Below, in pieces: positions 9,401 to 18,500 of a stretch of DNA of 64,000 bases; positions within the stretch are counted from its first letter, which is position 1, and each line of letters begins with the position of its first letter. Source of the stretch: Nostoc commune NIES-4072 (lineage in GTDB: Bacteria; Cyanobacteriota; Cyanobacteriia; Cyanobacteriales; Nostocaceae). The stretch spans positions 2,205,093 through 2,269,092 of the forward strand of contig NZ_BDUD01000001.1 in NCBI RefSeq assembly GCF_003113895.1, read 5' to 3'. The notes under the pieces are model-generated. The model had not been told where the DNA came from. It was given only the letters and a program-made list of their open reading frames with translations, and did no database searches. Made by a program: the position numbers and the translations under genes.

Positions 9401-11178
9401 TCTGTAGTTTCTACCGTGGAGGGATAAAGTATATCTTTGAGGTCTAACTTTAAATGTGATTTCAGCAATTCACAGCAATCATCAATTTGTTGCTGAAAAG
9501 CTGGTTCTGTTTCATATAAATCTCGCCCCATGTTTACATACTGCGCTCCTTGTCCGGGAAACATAAACACAATTGAATGGTTACGAGTTTCTGAAAAATT
9601 GCTTAAAACTCTTTCTTGCTTTGGCGCGGTTAGTATTTTTATAGCATCTGAAATATCCTGACATAGGAATACTCGACGATGATTAAAACTTCGGCGACCA
9701 ACTTGCAAAGTATAAGCTACATCAGCAAGATTGCTATCAGGATGGTGTGCTAAATAGTTGGTAAGGTTAGTTGTAGCAGATTCTAAAGCTGTTTGAGTTT
9801 TTGCAGAGAGAATTAACAACTGCCAGGAGCGAGAAACACTCTCTTCGGGTGTAAAAACTGGAGCTTCTTCTAAAATTACATGGGCATTAGTCCCACCAAT
9901 GCCAAAAGAACTTACACCTGCTCGACGTGGTATACCGTTAGTTTTCCACTCTGATAATTTGTTATTGACATAAAAGGGGCTATTGGCGAAATCAATTTGA
10001 GGATTTGGTTCTTCAAAGTGCAGGATAGGAGGAATTTGTTTGTGTTTGAGAGCTAATACTGTTTTAATTAAACCTGCAACACCAGCAGCTGCATCTAAAT
10101 GCCCAATATTTGTTTTTAATGAACCAATTGCACAAAAGTTTTTCTTTTTTGTACTGTTTTGGAATGCTTGCGTTAGGGCTGCAATTTCAATTGGATCTCC
10201 TAAAGATGTTCCCGTCCCGTGAGCTTCAATATAAGTTATTGTTTCTGCTTCTACCTCTGCAACCAGTTGAGCCGTTTTGATAACTTTAGCTTGACCTTCT
10301 ATGTGGGGTGCTGTGTAGCTAACTTTGTTTGAGCCATCGTTATTTATCGCCGAACCTTTAATTACAGCATGGATAAAATCTCCATCATTTAAAGTATCTT
10401 CTAATCTTTTCAAAACAACGATTCCTGCGCCTTCTCCAGCTACTGTTCCCTGTGCTTTAACATCAAAAGCGCGGCAGTGTCCATCAGGAGAACTAATACC
10501 TCCCTCTTGATAAATATAGCCAGCTTTTCTTGATGCACTGATGGAAACACCACCAACCAAAGCTATATCACATTCTCCGTTGAGCAAACTTTGGCAGGCT
10601 AAATGTACAGCTACTAATGAGGTTGAGCAAGCTGTTTGAACTGTATAGCTAGGGCCTGTTAAATTAAGTTTGTAAGAAGTACGTGTAGCAAGGTAATCTT
10701 TATCGGCAGCGATCGCTATTTGTTGTTCATCTACTAAGTTTCTAATATTTTGATTAAAATAAATATTTAGTAAATAACCGCTTAAATTAGAACCAGCAAA
10801 AACACCTATAGAACCATTGTAGGTTTCGGAATTATACCCGGCTGTTTCCAGCGCTTCCCAAGCACACTCTAAAAAAATCCGGTGTTGGGGGTCAGTCATT
10901 TCTGCATCTCTGGGATTAAAACCAAAAAATTCAGCATCAAAAAGTTCTGCATCTTCTATGACAGCATTTCTCTTAACATAGTTGGGATTACTAAGAAGTG
11001 CTGCATCTACTCCTGCTTCCAATAGTTCTTCATCACTAAAAACAGAAATTGACTCTATACCATTTTGGAGATTATGCCAAAATTCATCAACATTTTTAGC
11101 TCCAGGGAATCTTCCTGATAATCCAATAATTGCTATTTCTGAACCGTTAGTAGTATATGCACCAGTTGGAATATTCAT
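6436..11178 (-). CDS. Type I PKS module KS-AT(malonyl)-KR-ACP
   Basis: This 1580-residue module extends the chain from the Asp module by two carbons. The KS (10-430) has C184 in ACSTS, H320 in EAHGTGT and H360 in NIGHL. The AT (535-840) has the nucleophile S631 in GHSIGEY and the HAFH signature (727-730) typical of malonyl-CoA selection. After a structural subdomain, the KR (about 1158-1350) has the NADPH loop GGLGGIG (1165-1171), the active-site serine in CSSQSS, Y1326 and N1330. The ACP (1455-1525) carries S1490 in LGGDSLL. There are no DH, ER or MT domains, so a beta-hydroxy unit is expected. Following beta-hydroxy-Asp it would give a statine-like gamma-amino-beta-hydroxy acid. The start codon is ATG at 11178, 14 bases downstream of the previous stop. 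The KR lacks an obvious LDD motif, so alcohol stereochemistry is not assigned. Confidence 0.95.
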   Translation of the reverse strand: MNIPTGAYTTNGSEIAIIGLSGRFPGAKNVDEFWHNLQNGIESISVFSDEELLEAGVDAALLSNPNYVKRNAVIEDAELFDAEFFGFNPRDAEMTDPQHRIFLECAWEALETAGYNSETYNGSIGVFAGSNLSGYLLNIYFNQNIRNLVDEQQIAIAADKDYLATRTSYKLNLTGPSYTVQTACSTSLVAVHLACQSLLNGECDIALVGGVSISASRKAGYIYQEGGISSPDGHCRAFDVKAQGTVAGEGAGIVVLKRLEDTLNDGDFIHAVIKGSAINNDGSNKVSYTAPHIEGQAKVIKTAQLVAEVEAETITYIEAHGTGTSLGDPIEIAALTQAFQNSTKKKNFCAIGSLKTNIGHLDAAAGVAGLIKTVLALKHKQIPPILHFEEPNPQIDFANSPFYVNNKLSEWKTNGIPRRAGVSSFGIGGTNAHVILEEAPVFTPEESVSRSWQLLILSAKTQTALESATTNLTNYLAHHPDSNLADVAYTLQVGRRSFNHRRVFLCQDISDAIKILTAPKQERVLSNFSETRNHSIVFMFPGQGAQYVNMGRDLYETEPAFQQQIDDCCELLKSHLKLDLKDILYPSTVETTEEQLKQTSLTQIALFVIEYALAKLWMAWGVHPQAMIGHSIGEYVAACISGVFSLEEALTLVVTRGRLMQQVEPGSMLSVSLSAEEIQPMLGSELSLAASNAPSLCVVSGGIGAIALLQNRLTEQGVDCRRLHTSHAFHSEMMEPILEPFVRHLREVNLKPPQIPFVSSVTGTWIRADQAINPDYWARHLQQPVLFNEGIAELLQQPRTLLEVGPGQTLTTLAKRQLVSQAVMLTSLRHPQEQISDVAFLLNTLSRLWLSGLQINWTGFYAKEQRRHIPLPTYPFERQRYWIEADPETTLSKAWQPSIGKKPDIADWFYIPIWKQSTPLEFFQGKELVTEQNTCWLVFIDEYGIGGEVAKRLKQQNYVVTVRVADKFTKLNECTYSINPRQSDDYNTLLQELRKDTLIPNGVAHFWSITPNNTLSNNKFKKQTFEDYHNLGFWSLLYFTQALGKENISDSLKLRVVTNNLYNVIGDEKLCPEKATILGPCKIIPKEYPNISSCIIDVVITADNIPLTQKFIDYLITELTTQQTDNLVAYRGSHRWIQTFEAVHLHESTLGKTKLKERGVYLITGGLGGIGLVLAEYLAKTVQAKLVLIGRKGLPERSQWKQWLETHDSEDSVSRKIQKMLVLEELGSEVEVKSADVANYEQMQVAVAEALEKFGQINGVIHAAGIAGGGIIQLKTQDLANSVLAPKVKGTLVLEEILNLQNIKLDFLVLCSSQSSILNEFGQVDYCAANAFLDVYAHYRTSKSDQFTVAINWGTWQEVGMAVETALPEQLKLQREENLKKGILSQEGAEAFNRILLSSLSHVVVSPQDFKAVIEQDNSFKYLEEGLALLEDKSASTSLSQLRHPRPNLRNDYVAPRNEVEATIAEVWQNLLGIKQIGIYDNFFELGGDSLLATQVFSRLRQEFQVQLSLHGFFEAPTVMEQALIVDEKKRNLEEKFNFKMIERIERSNEQQTLANINKLSDREVELLLNNMLQSEGAVQ

Positions 11179-11192
11179 TATTTATTAATTCC

Positions 11193-14100
11193 TTAATTAT
11201 TTTCAACTGATTTAATTTTTTGGAGACGTTTTCTTTGTTGCGCCTTCCCAGATGAGATTTTTTCTGCTTGAGTATCATTTTCCTGTAAAAATTCTGTGGG
11301 ATTAGGAGATGAATTTAAATAGTTGGCTAAAGAATTAATCGTGGGATATCTAAATAAATCCAGGGTTGATAGTTCTACTTTTAAAATTTCCTGCAATTGG
11401 CTGTGAACCGTAACTAAAAGTAATGAATGACCGCCAATTTCAAAAAAATTATCGTGAATGCCTATTTTTTCAAGATTCAAAGCTTTTTGCCAAACAGAGG
11501 CTATTGTCTTTTCTACCTCAGTTTGCGGTATCACATAAGTAACTTCTAATTCTGGGCGTAGAACATCGGGCATTGGCAATGCTTGACGGTCTACTTTGCC
11601 ATTAGATGTTAATGGTAATGCCTCTAATATCATAAAGGCAGTGGGTAGCGCATGGTCAAGCAATTTATTCTGCAAGAAGCGTCGCAGTTCAGGAGTTGTT
11701 AATGTTTTATCTGGCTGGAGAGTTATATAAGCTATTAAAATTTGATTTCCAGATTTATCCTTCTGAAGGATAACTACACTTGTCGATATTGATGGATGTT
11801 GATTGATAACCGTTTCAATTTCTCCTAGTTCAACACGGAAACCACGTATTTTAACTTGGTTATCGATGCGACCGATATACTCAATATCTCCACTTGGTAA
11901 AAACCGTACTAAATCACCTGTTTTGTAAAGGCGATCGCCTTTTTGTTTACTAAAGGGATTAGGGATAAACTTCAGGGCTGTTAATTCAGGTTGATTTAGA
12001 TAACCTCTGGCTAATCCAAGTCCACCAATATGCAATTCACCTGGTACTCCCATTGGCACTGGTTGCAAATATTGGTCTAAAATGTACAACTGGGTATTAG
12101 CGATCGCCTTTCCAATGGGTATGGAACCTGTAGAATGTTTCCCGACTGGAACCTGATAAACACAGCAGCCTACTACTGTCTCTGTGGGGCCATATTCGTT
12201 TATTAATATTGTATCTGGAGCTACATCTTGCCAGAAGGTAATGCTTTGGGCTAATAAGTTTTCGCCACCAATAATAAAAGCTCTCGTTTTATTTGCTATC
12301 TCTTCTTTAGATAACTGTTGCTTCAGCAAATCTAAGTGAGCAGGGGTAATTTTCACCAAACTTAAATTTGAACTTTTCTTTAAAGCTTGAGAAAGGCTTT
12401 CAATCCCTTGTTTTTCTGATAGTAATTCTACTGCGCCACCGACTAATAAAGGTGAGAAAAGACTGGTGATTGTTAAGTCAAAACCTAGAGATGAGTGGAC
12501 TAAAGTTCCTACTCCTTGCTCTACTGCATATCTTTGAGTAGCCCAACTTAGGTAGTTAACTAATCCTTGATGGGGGATTAGAGTTCCTTTAGGTTTACCA
12601 GTGGAACCGGAGGTGTAAATAATATATGCTAAATTTAATTCGTTTATTGTAGCAATTGGATTTTCATTTTTTTGTTGGTTTATATCCCAATCACTATCTA
12701 TACAAATTACTTTAATTCCATTCGTAGCTAAATCTACCATTAAATGCTGTTGAGTCAGCAGCACTGGCATTTTAGAATCGTTTAAGATAAAAGCTTTTCT
12801 TTCTAAGGGATAGCTAGGGTCAATCGGTACATAAGCACCACCTGCTTTTAAGATGCCTAAAAGTGCAATCAACATTAAAGGCGATCGCTCAACACAAAGC
12901 CCCACCATTACATCTGGCTTAACGCCTAATTTTTGTAAGTAATGAGCTAGCTGATTAGCACGAGTGTTTAATTCTTGGTAGGTAAACTGCTGATTTTGAT
13001 AAATAATAGCAATGTTTTCTGGCGTGCGATCGCACTGCTGTTCAAACCAATGGTGGATGCACTTGTATTGTAGTTCTGCTGTTTTAGTATTATTGAATGC
13101 AACTAAGAGTTCTTCCCGCTCTTGTTCGCTGAAGATATCTAATCGTGATATCGCTGTAGAGGGATTGTTTATAACACTGATTAACAAAGTTTGCCACTGA
13201 TTTGCCAAACGTTGAATATCTTCTTTATGGAAAAGTTTTTCATCATAGTGAAATTCTGCTTTGACTAAATTATTTTGTGTACGAACACAAGAAAGCCTTA
13301 CCTTAAATCGGTCAAAGCATACGTAATGCTGATGAAATGAAAATGATACTTGAGGGGCATAGTAATTAGTTACCGCTTCTTCAAAATCAAAACAAAATGG
13401 TAAATACGAATGTTCTATACCATTTCCATTTATTTTAGGAAATGCATCCCAGCTAAAACCATCCTGCCATTCAAGTATTTCTTCTGCTAAGTTATTAACC
13501 TGTATCAAAGTATTACTGAATGTATCATTTTCTTGCAGATGACAAGCGAGGGGTAAATATTTGGCAAATAAACCTAGTGCTGCTTTTAATTCTTTATAAT
13601 TGCGACCATCACAACCTAGACCTGTAATTAAGTTTGATTGCCCAGTAATACGCCAAAGTAAAATTTGCCAGCAAGTAAGGAAAAATATATCTATTGAAAT
13701 TTGAGATTTTTGGACAATTTCTTCAATTTTAATGAGTAAGTCGCTGTGAATTGCTAACGTAATAACTTGAGGTTCAAATTCTGATTCTTCAGAAAGCCGA
13801 TTCTCAAAAGGAAGCTCTAAGGTATCCAGAGGCGAAAAATCTACTTGCTGCCAATATTTTATCCTTGTTGCAGTCTCCTCTGCTTCAAGTAATTCATTTT
13901 GCCATGTAGCCACATCAGCATATTGTAGTGGTTCTTCAGTTATTTCTGCATTCTGCAAACAGACAGTGTAATATTGACTAATTTCATTAACTATATTTTT
14001 TAATGTTTTATAGTCAGCACACAGAGATGGTAAGTTTATAAATAAAAAGTATTTTTTGGATGAGCAAATTACCAATTCTACTTTTAATAATTGACTTGAC

Positions 14101-14438
14101 GCTAATTTTACAGACTCTTCCTTTATTTTATTAAAAAGTGCTTTTATTTCTTCCGTTTGAGAAGATTGATTTTCTAAAGTATGCTCGGCTATAAATATGT
14201 CTTTGTTAGTATTTATAACCTGAATAGGTATTTTTAAACCACGTGGGCGATGAAAACTTGTGCGAAGAATCTCATTTCTAGCAATAACTTTTTCTAACGC
14301 TTCTTTCAGGATTTTTATTTCTATATCTCCTTCAATAAGGATAGCACATTGACTCCGATATAAATTACTATCTTGCTGTAGTAACCAAAGGTGCTTTTGT
14401 TGAGGAGATAGTGGAAAACCTTGAATTATCTGTTGCAT
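11193..14438 (-). CDS. NRPS module with degenerate condensation-like (interface-type) domain, A(Asp/Asn) and PCP
   Basis: The first ~430 residues have the condensation fold (FPLSPQQKHLW; LGLFAKYLPL near the end), but the catalytic HHxxxDG position reads LPSLCAD, so both histidines and the aspartate are lost. This is what is known for 'interface' domains, which sit before Asp-activating A domains in beta-hydroxyaspartate siderophore synthetases and work with a stand-alone hydroxylase. The A domain (450-950) has pocket residues D-L-T-K-I-G-E-V-G, in the Asp/Asn group. The PCP serine is in IGGHSLLL near residue 1003, followed by a basic tail (QQRKRLQKIK). The ATG at 14438 is preferred to an in-frame TTG four codons earlier. 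The hydroxylase gene lies directly upstream. The upstream NRPS ends in an unpaired, active C domain that can supply the missing condensation. The code cannot separate Asp from Asn; the hydroxylase context favours Asp. Confidence 0.92.
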   Translation of the reverse strand: MQQIIQGFPLSPQQKHLWLLQQDSNLYRSQCAILIEGDIEIKILKEALEKVIARNEILRTSFHRPRGLKIPIQVINTNKDIFIAEHTLENQSSQTEEIKALFNKIKEESVKLASSQLLKVELVICSSKKYFLFINLPSLCADYKTLKNIVNEISQYYTVCLQNAEITEEPLQYADVATWQNELLEAEETATRIKYWQQVDFSPLDTLELPFENRLSEESEFEPQVITLAIHSDLLIKIEEIVQKSQISIDIFFLTCWQILLWRITGQSNLITGLGCDGRNYKELKAALGLFAKYLPLACHLQENDTFSNTLIQVNNLAEEILEWQDGFSWDAFPKINGNGIEHSYLPFCFDFEEAVTNYYAPQVSFSFHQHYVCFDRFKVRLSCVRTQNNLVKAEFHYDEKLFHKEDIQRLANQWQTLLISVINNPSTAISRLDIFSEQEREELLVAFNNTKTAELQYKCIHHWFEQQCDRTPENIAIIYQNQQFTYQELNTRANQLAHYLQKLGVKPDVMVGLCVERSPLMLIALLGILKAGGAYVPIDPSYPLERKAFILNDSKMPVLLTQQHLMVDLATNGIKVICIDSDWDINQQKNENPIATINELNLAYIIYTSGSTGKPKGTLIPHQGLVNYLSWATQRYAVEQGVGTLVHSSLGFDLTITSLFSPLLVGGAVELLSEKQGIESLSQALKKSSNLSLVKITPAHLDLLKQQLSKEEIANKTRAFIIGGENLLAQSITFWQDVAPDTILINEYGPTETVVGCCVYQVPVGKHSTGSIPIGKAIANTQLYILDQYLQPVPMGVPGELHIGGLGLARGYLNQPELTALKFIPNPFSKQKGDRLYKTGDLVRFLPSGDIEYIGRIDNQVKIRGFRVELGEIETVINQHPSISTSVVILQKDKSGNQILIAYITLQPDKTLTTPELRRFLQNKLLDHALPTAFMILEALPLTSNGKVDRQALPMPDVLRPELEVTYVIPQTEVEKTIASVWQKALNLEKIGIHDNFFEIGGHSLLLVTVHSQLQEILKVELSTLDLFRYPTINSLANYLNSSPNPTEFLQENDTQAEKISSGKAQQRKRLQKIKSVENN

Positions 14439-14521
14439 TTTATGTCTCAATTACAATTTAAAAGTTAGTCAAAAATTTTCACAAATTCTAATAGATAATC
14501 ATCAGCTAAAAATTAACTATC

Positions 14522-15565
14522 TCAAGTTTGACTAAAACTTATCAGTTCGCTCATCGCAACAAAAAGCTTACGTTCTCCCACATAAGGATTGCGCCCATGA
14601 GCAGTTAAGATGTTGTCCAGTAATAATATGTCTCCTTGTTGCCAAGAAAAACATATTTCTAGCCTTTGATATACTCCACAGATATCAAGCATTGTAGAGT
14701 CTTCAATGGGAGTGCCATCACCGTAAAAGCAATTTCGTGGCAAATCTTCTTTTTTAAAAGATGACAGTAGCGACTCACGGGTTTGTGCATTTAAACAAGC
14801 TAAATGCCAATGTTGTGCTTGATTAAACCAAGAAAATTCACCTGTTTGAGGATGCTTGATTACAGCTGGGCGAATAGAAATAGTTTTCAATCCACCACCT
14901 TTTTTCCATTCAAAGTCAATTAAATTGTTTTGACAAAACTTCTCTACATCTGCTCTACTTTGAGTTTGAAAAACCGTTTGCCAGTCAAGCCCTAATCCGT
15001 TTCCGTAATTACGAACATACATAACTTGCTTTTCAACAAATTGTTCCCTAATTTTAGGTTCTATGAGTTGAAACACTTTACGACTATCAACTATTGGCGT
15101 TTCTCCTCCTTGCTGTGCAGGTTGACGGCAGCCAAACAAAATTTTTGCAGGCCACTGATGATTAAAAGAATTCTCGTTATGCCACAATAACTTGCTATCC
15201 GCAGGATAAAAAACTGGAGTATAAACTTTACCAGTTACTGTTTCACGGGTATGTTCACCATTTTCATTGAATAGTTCTGAGCAAACCGCTAAACCAAACC
15301 TTTCAAATGCGGTTGTTGTAGTAATATTAAATCCTTTAAAAAGTATAGCACCATATTTAATTAAATTGGCATCTATAAATTCTTTATTTGCCTCCGCCCA
15401 ATCTGCGATATCAACATCTGATATTGATGGTTTTATAATTAACGGTAGTTGCTGATTTTCAAAATTATCTAGTTTAATTAGTTCGGTTTCTAAACTGATA
15501 GATTTTCTTCCACCTTTGGGGAATTTATGCTGTAAGTTAGAGTCGCCTATTTTTACTTGTTTCAT
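14522..15565 (-). CDS. SyrP/TauD-like Fe(II)/2-oxoglutarate hydroxylase, probable aspartyl beta-hydroxylase
   Basis: A 347-residue protein of the TauD/TfdA clan. The iron-binding facial triad is visible as H129 and E131 in LLWHNENSF and H323 in LTAHGRNPY, with R332 in GERKLF as the likely 2-oxoglutarate anchor. HxE rather than HxD is typical of the SyrP-like enzymes that hydroxylate PCP-bound aspartate. The ATG at 15565 is chosen over an in-frame TTG at 15577 because GAGGA lies 5 bases upstream of it. The gene begins 8 bases after the preceding NRPS stop and precedes the Asp module, which carries an interface-like domain. The inferred reaction is trans beta-hydroxylation of the Asp tethered to that PCP, creating an alpha-hydroxycarboxylate iron ligand. 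Stereochemistry is not predictable by eye. The same fold also serves other amino-acid hydroxylases, but the context is strong. Confidence 0.9.
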   Translation of the reverse strand: MKQVKIGDSNLQHKFPKGGRKSISLETELIKLDNFENQQLPLIIKPSISDVDIADWAEANKEFIDANLIKYGAILFKGFNITTTTAFERFGLAVCSELFNENGEHTRETVTGKVYTPVFYPADSKLLWHNENSFNHQWPAKILFGCRQPAQQGGETPIVDSRKVFQLIEPKIREQFVEKQVMYVRNYGNGLGLDWQTVFQTQSRADVEKFCQNNLIDFEWKKGGGLKTISIRPAVIKHPQTGEFSWFNQAQHWHLACLNAQTRESLLSSFKKEDLPRNCFYGDGTPIEDSTMLDICGVYQRLEICFSWQQGDILLLDNILTAHGRNPYVGERKLFVAMSELISFSQT

Positions 15566-15573
15566 TTTATTCC

Positions 15574-18500
15574 TCAACTTTCAGTTACAACAATGTCAAT
15601 TGCTTTTCGCTTAATCACACTTAACTTTTGTTGATATTTCTCTTTTCGCTTTTCTTCTTGATTTAACTGATGTTCTTTGTCTGATTTGTTGATAATTTCT
15701 TCTATCTCACTTAATTTGATGGCAGGATCTACAACAATTTGAGACAAAATTGTTTCAAAGCTATTTAGTAATCTAGCTATGCTATTTGCATCAAATAAGT
15801 CTTTGTTATATTTTAATGACCCAACTATTCCTTGCTCTGTATCTGTTAGTTCCAGCAGTAGATCGAATCTAGCGATCGCATTTTCTAAATCATCTAAACG
15901 AGTCAATGTTAAATCTGAAAGCTCTAAAGGATGTATGGGAGCATTTTGAAGGAGAAACTTGACTTGAAATAGAGGAGTTTGGTTTAAATCTCTTTTGGGA
16001 TTAAGAGCGCTAACTAGCTTCTCAAATGGTAAATCTTGGTGAGCATAAGCTTCTAGACAAACTTTACGTACTTGTTGTAAATATTCGCGAAAACTGGGAT
16101 TACCAAATAGGTTACTACGTAATACTAATTGATTAACAAAAAAACCAATTAAATTTTCTGTTTCAATTCTATTACGATTGGCAATATCGGTACCAACAAC
16201 AATATCTTTGTCGCCTGTATACCAATACATTAAAACATTAAATGCTCCAAGTAGCGTCATAAATAATGTCATTCCAAGACTATTACTTAGCTTCTTAATT
16301 GCTTGTGATAATGTCTTAGAAACTCTCAAAGTTTGCCGCTTCTCCTGAGAGCTTTTAAGTTCTGAAGTTTGACGAATTTTAGGTAATTGCAAAACTGGTA
16401 AGTTGTCTCCTAATTGCTTTTCCCAGTATGTAAGTAAGGTATCAAGTACTTCACCCTGTAACCAGCTTCTTTGCCAAGTAGCAAAGTCTGCATACTGGAT
16501 ATTCATCTCTGTAAGTGGTGAAGGTTTACCACTAGAAAACGCTTCGTAAAGCGCTGACAATTCTCGGATAAAAACTCCTTCTGACCACGCATCGGAAATA
16601 ATATGGTGCATCGTCACCAACAATATATACTCTTTAGTTTTTAATCGTAAAAGAGTTAAGCGTAATAAAGGAGGTTGAGTTAAATCAAATGGTTTTTGGT
16701 AATCTGCTAATCTTAATCTTTCTACTTCTATTTTTTGTTCAGTGTCAGGTAGATTTTGCAAGTCTACTATTTGCAAGGGTATATCTAAAATAGGAGTAAT
16801 AATTTGGACTGGTTGACCATTTGAAATCTGGAAAGAAGTTCGTAATATTTCATGCCTTTGCACTATTTCATTAATAGTTAGCTCTAAAGCTGTTAAGTTA
16901 AGTGAACCTTGTAGTAGTACTGCGCTAGAACCATTATAAATACGTGAATTTGGATTTAATTGATGCAGAAACCATAATCTGTTTTGTGCAAAAGATAAGG
17001 GTAATTCTGTCTCTCGTGAAACCCGTTCAAGTAATATATTAGAATTAGCTGATAGCTTTTTAGACTCGATAATTTTGGCTATTTTTGCAATCGATGGTAA
17101 TTCAAAAAATTGGCGGAGTGGTAAGTCTACATCAAATATTTTATTAATGCGGGATGTAATTTGGGTTGCTAAGAGTGAGTGTCCACCCAATTCAAAAAAG
17201 TTGTCGTTTATGCCGATTTTTTCTAAACCAAGTACTTGCATCCAGATAATCGCTAACTGTTTTTCAACAAGCGTCTGAGGAGCAACAAAGGTTTCTTCAA
17301 ATTCTGGACGTATTGTATCAAGTGTGGATAATGCTTTGCGATCAACCTTACCATTAGGCGTGAGCGGTAGTGCCTCTAATATTACAAAAGCCCCTGGCAT
17401 CATGTAGCTTGGCAACTTTGATTCCAAAAAGCTTCGTAGTTCAGAAATTGCCAGTGTTTGCTCAATTTGAGGAACTAGATATGCGACTATTATTTGAGAA
17501 TCTCCCAAATCATTGTGTACTACAGCTATAGTTTCTCGAACTGTAGGGTGCTGGCTGATTACTGCTTCAATTTCTCCTAGTTCAATGCGAAAACCACGGA
17601 TTTTTACTTGCTGGTCAATGCGACCAATGTACTCGATTTCTCCATTTGGTAAATAGCAAGCTAAATCCCCCGTTTTATAAAGACGCGCAGCTTTTTTACT
17701 GAAAGGATTGGGGATAAATTTTTCTGCTGTCAAATCAGGACGGTTAAAATAGCCTCGTGCGAGTCCCTCCCCACCTATATGCAATTCTCCTGCTACACCT
17801 ACAGGAACTAACTGGCTGTGTTGGTCTAGAATGTAAAGTTGCGTATTAGCGATCGCACCACTAATCGGTACAATAGTACTATCACTTTCTACCTGAGATG
17901 CTGCTGACCAAATCGTGGTTTCTGTCGGGCCGTACATATTCCACAAAGAGGCACACCGATACAATAATTGATTAGCTAATTGTCCAGGTAAAGCTTCTCC
18001 ACCACAGAGAATTTTTAATTGCTTATTGCCACTCCAGCCTGCTGCTAGAAGTAATTGCCAAGTCGCTGGTGTGGCTTGCATAACTGTAGCTTTTGAGTCT
18101 ATCAGTTTTGCTGACAACTGCGTTCCATCTGAGGCAACTTCCCGACTAGCGATTACTAAACAACCACCAACTATGATTGGCAGAAAAAGTTCCAGCGCCG
18201 CAATATCAAAGGAATATGTTGTTACCGCTAGTAAGGTATCTTCATGGGTTAACCCTGGTGTTTGCCTCATGGAGTACAAAAAGTTGCTCAAAGCATTGTG
18301 GGGAATTTGTACACCTTTTGGTTTACCTGTTGAACCAGAGGTATAGATGACATAAGCTAGATTGTCAGTAGTTAGCTCAGATAATAAATTTTTCTTGCTC
18401 TGTTGTGCAATGTTGTGCCAATGTGCATCTAAACAAACAACTTGAGCTTTATGTTGCGGCATTGTTTCCACAAGGGAAGATTGAGTTAGCAGCACTGAAA

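Noticed and set aside
6436..11178. A dehydratase or methyltransferase domain in the PKS between AT and KR
   Set aside because: The segment 890-1155 lacks the HxxxGxxxxP dehydratase motif and any SAM-binding motif; it fits the structural KR subdomain.
11193..14438. Reading the first domain as an ordinary active C domain
   Set aside because: Both histidines and the aspartate of HHxxxDG are missing at the aligned position (LPSLCAD).
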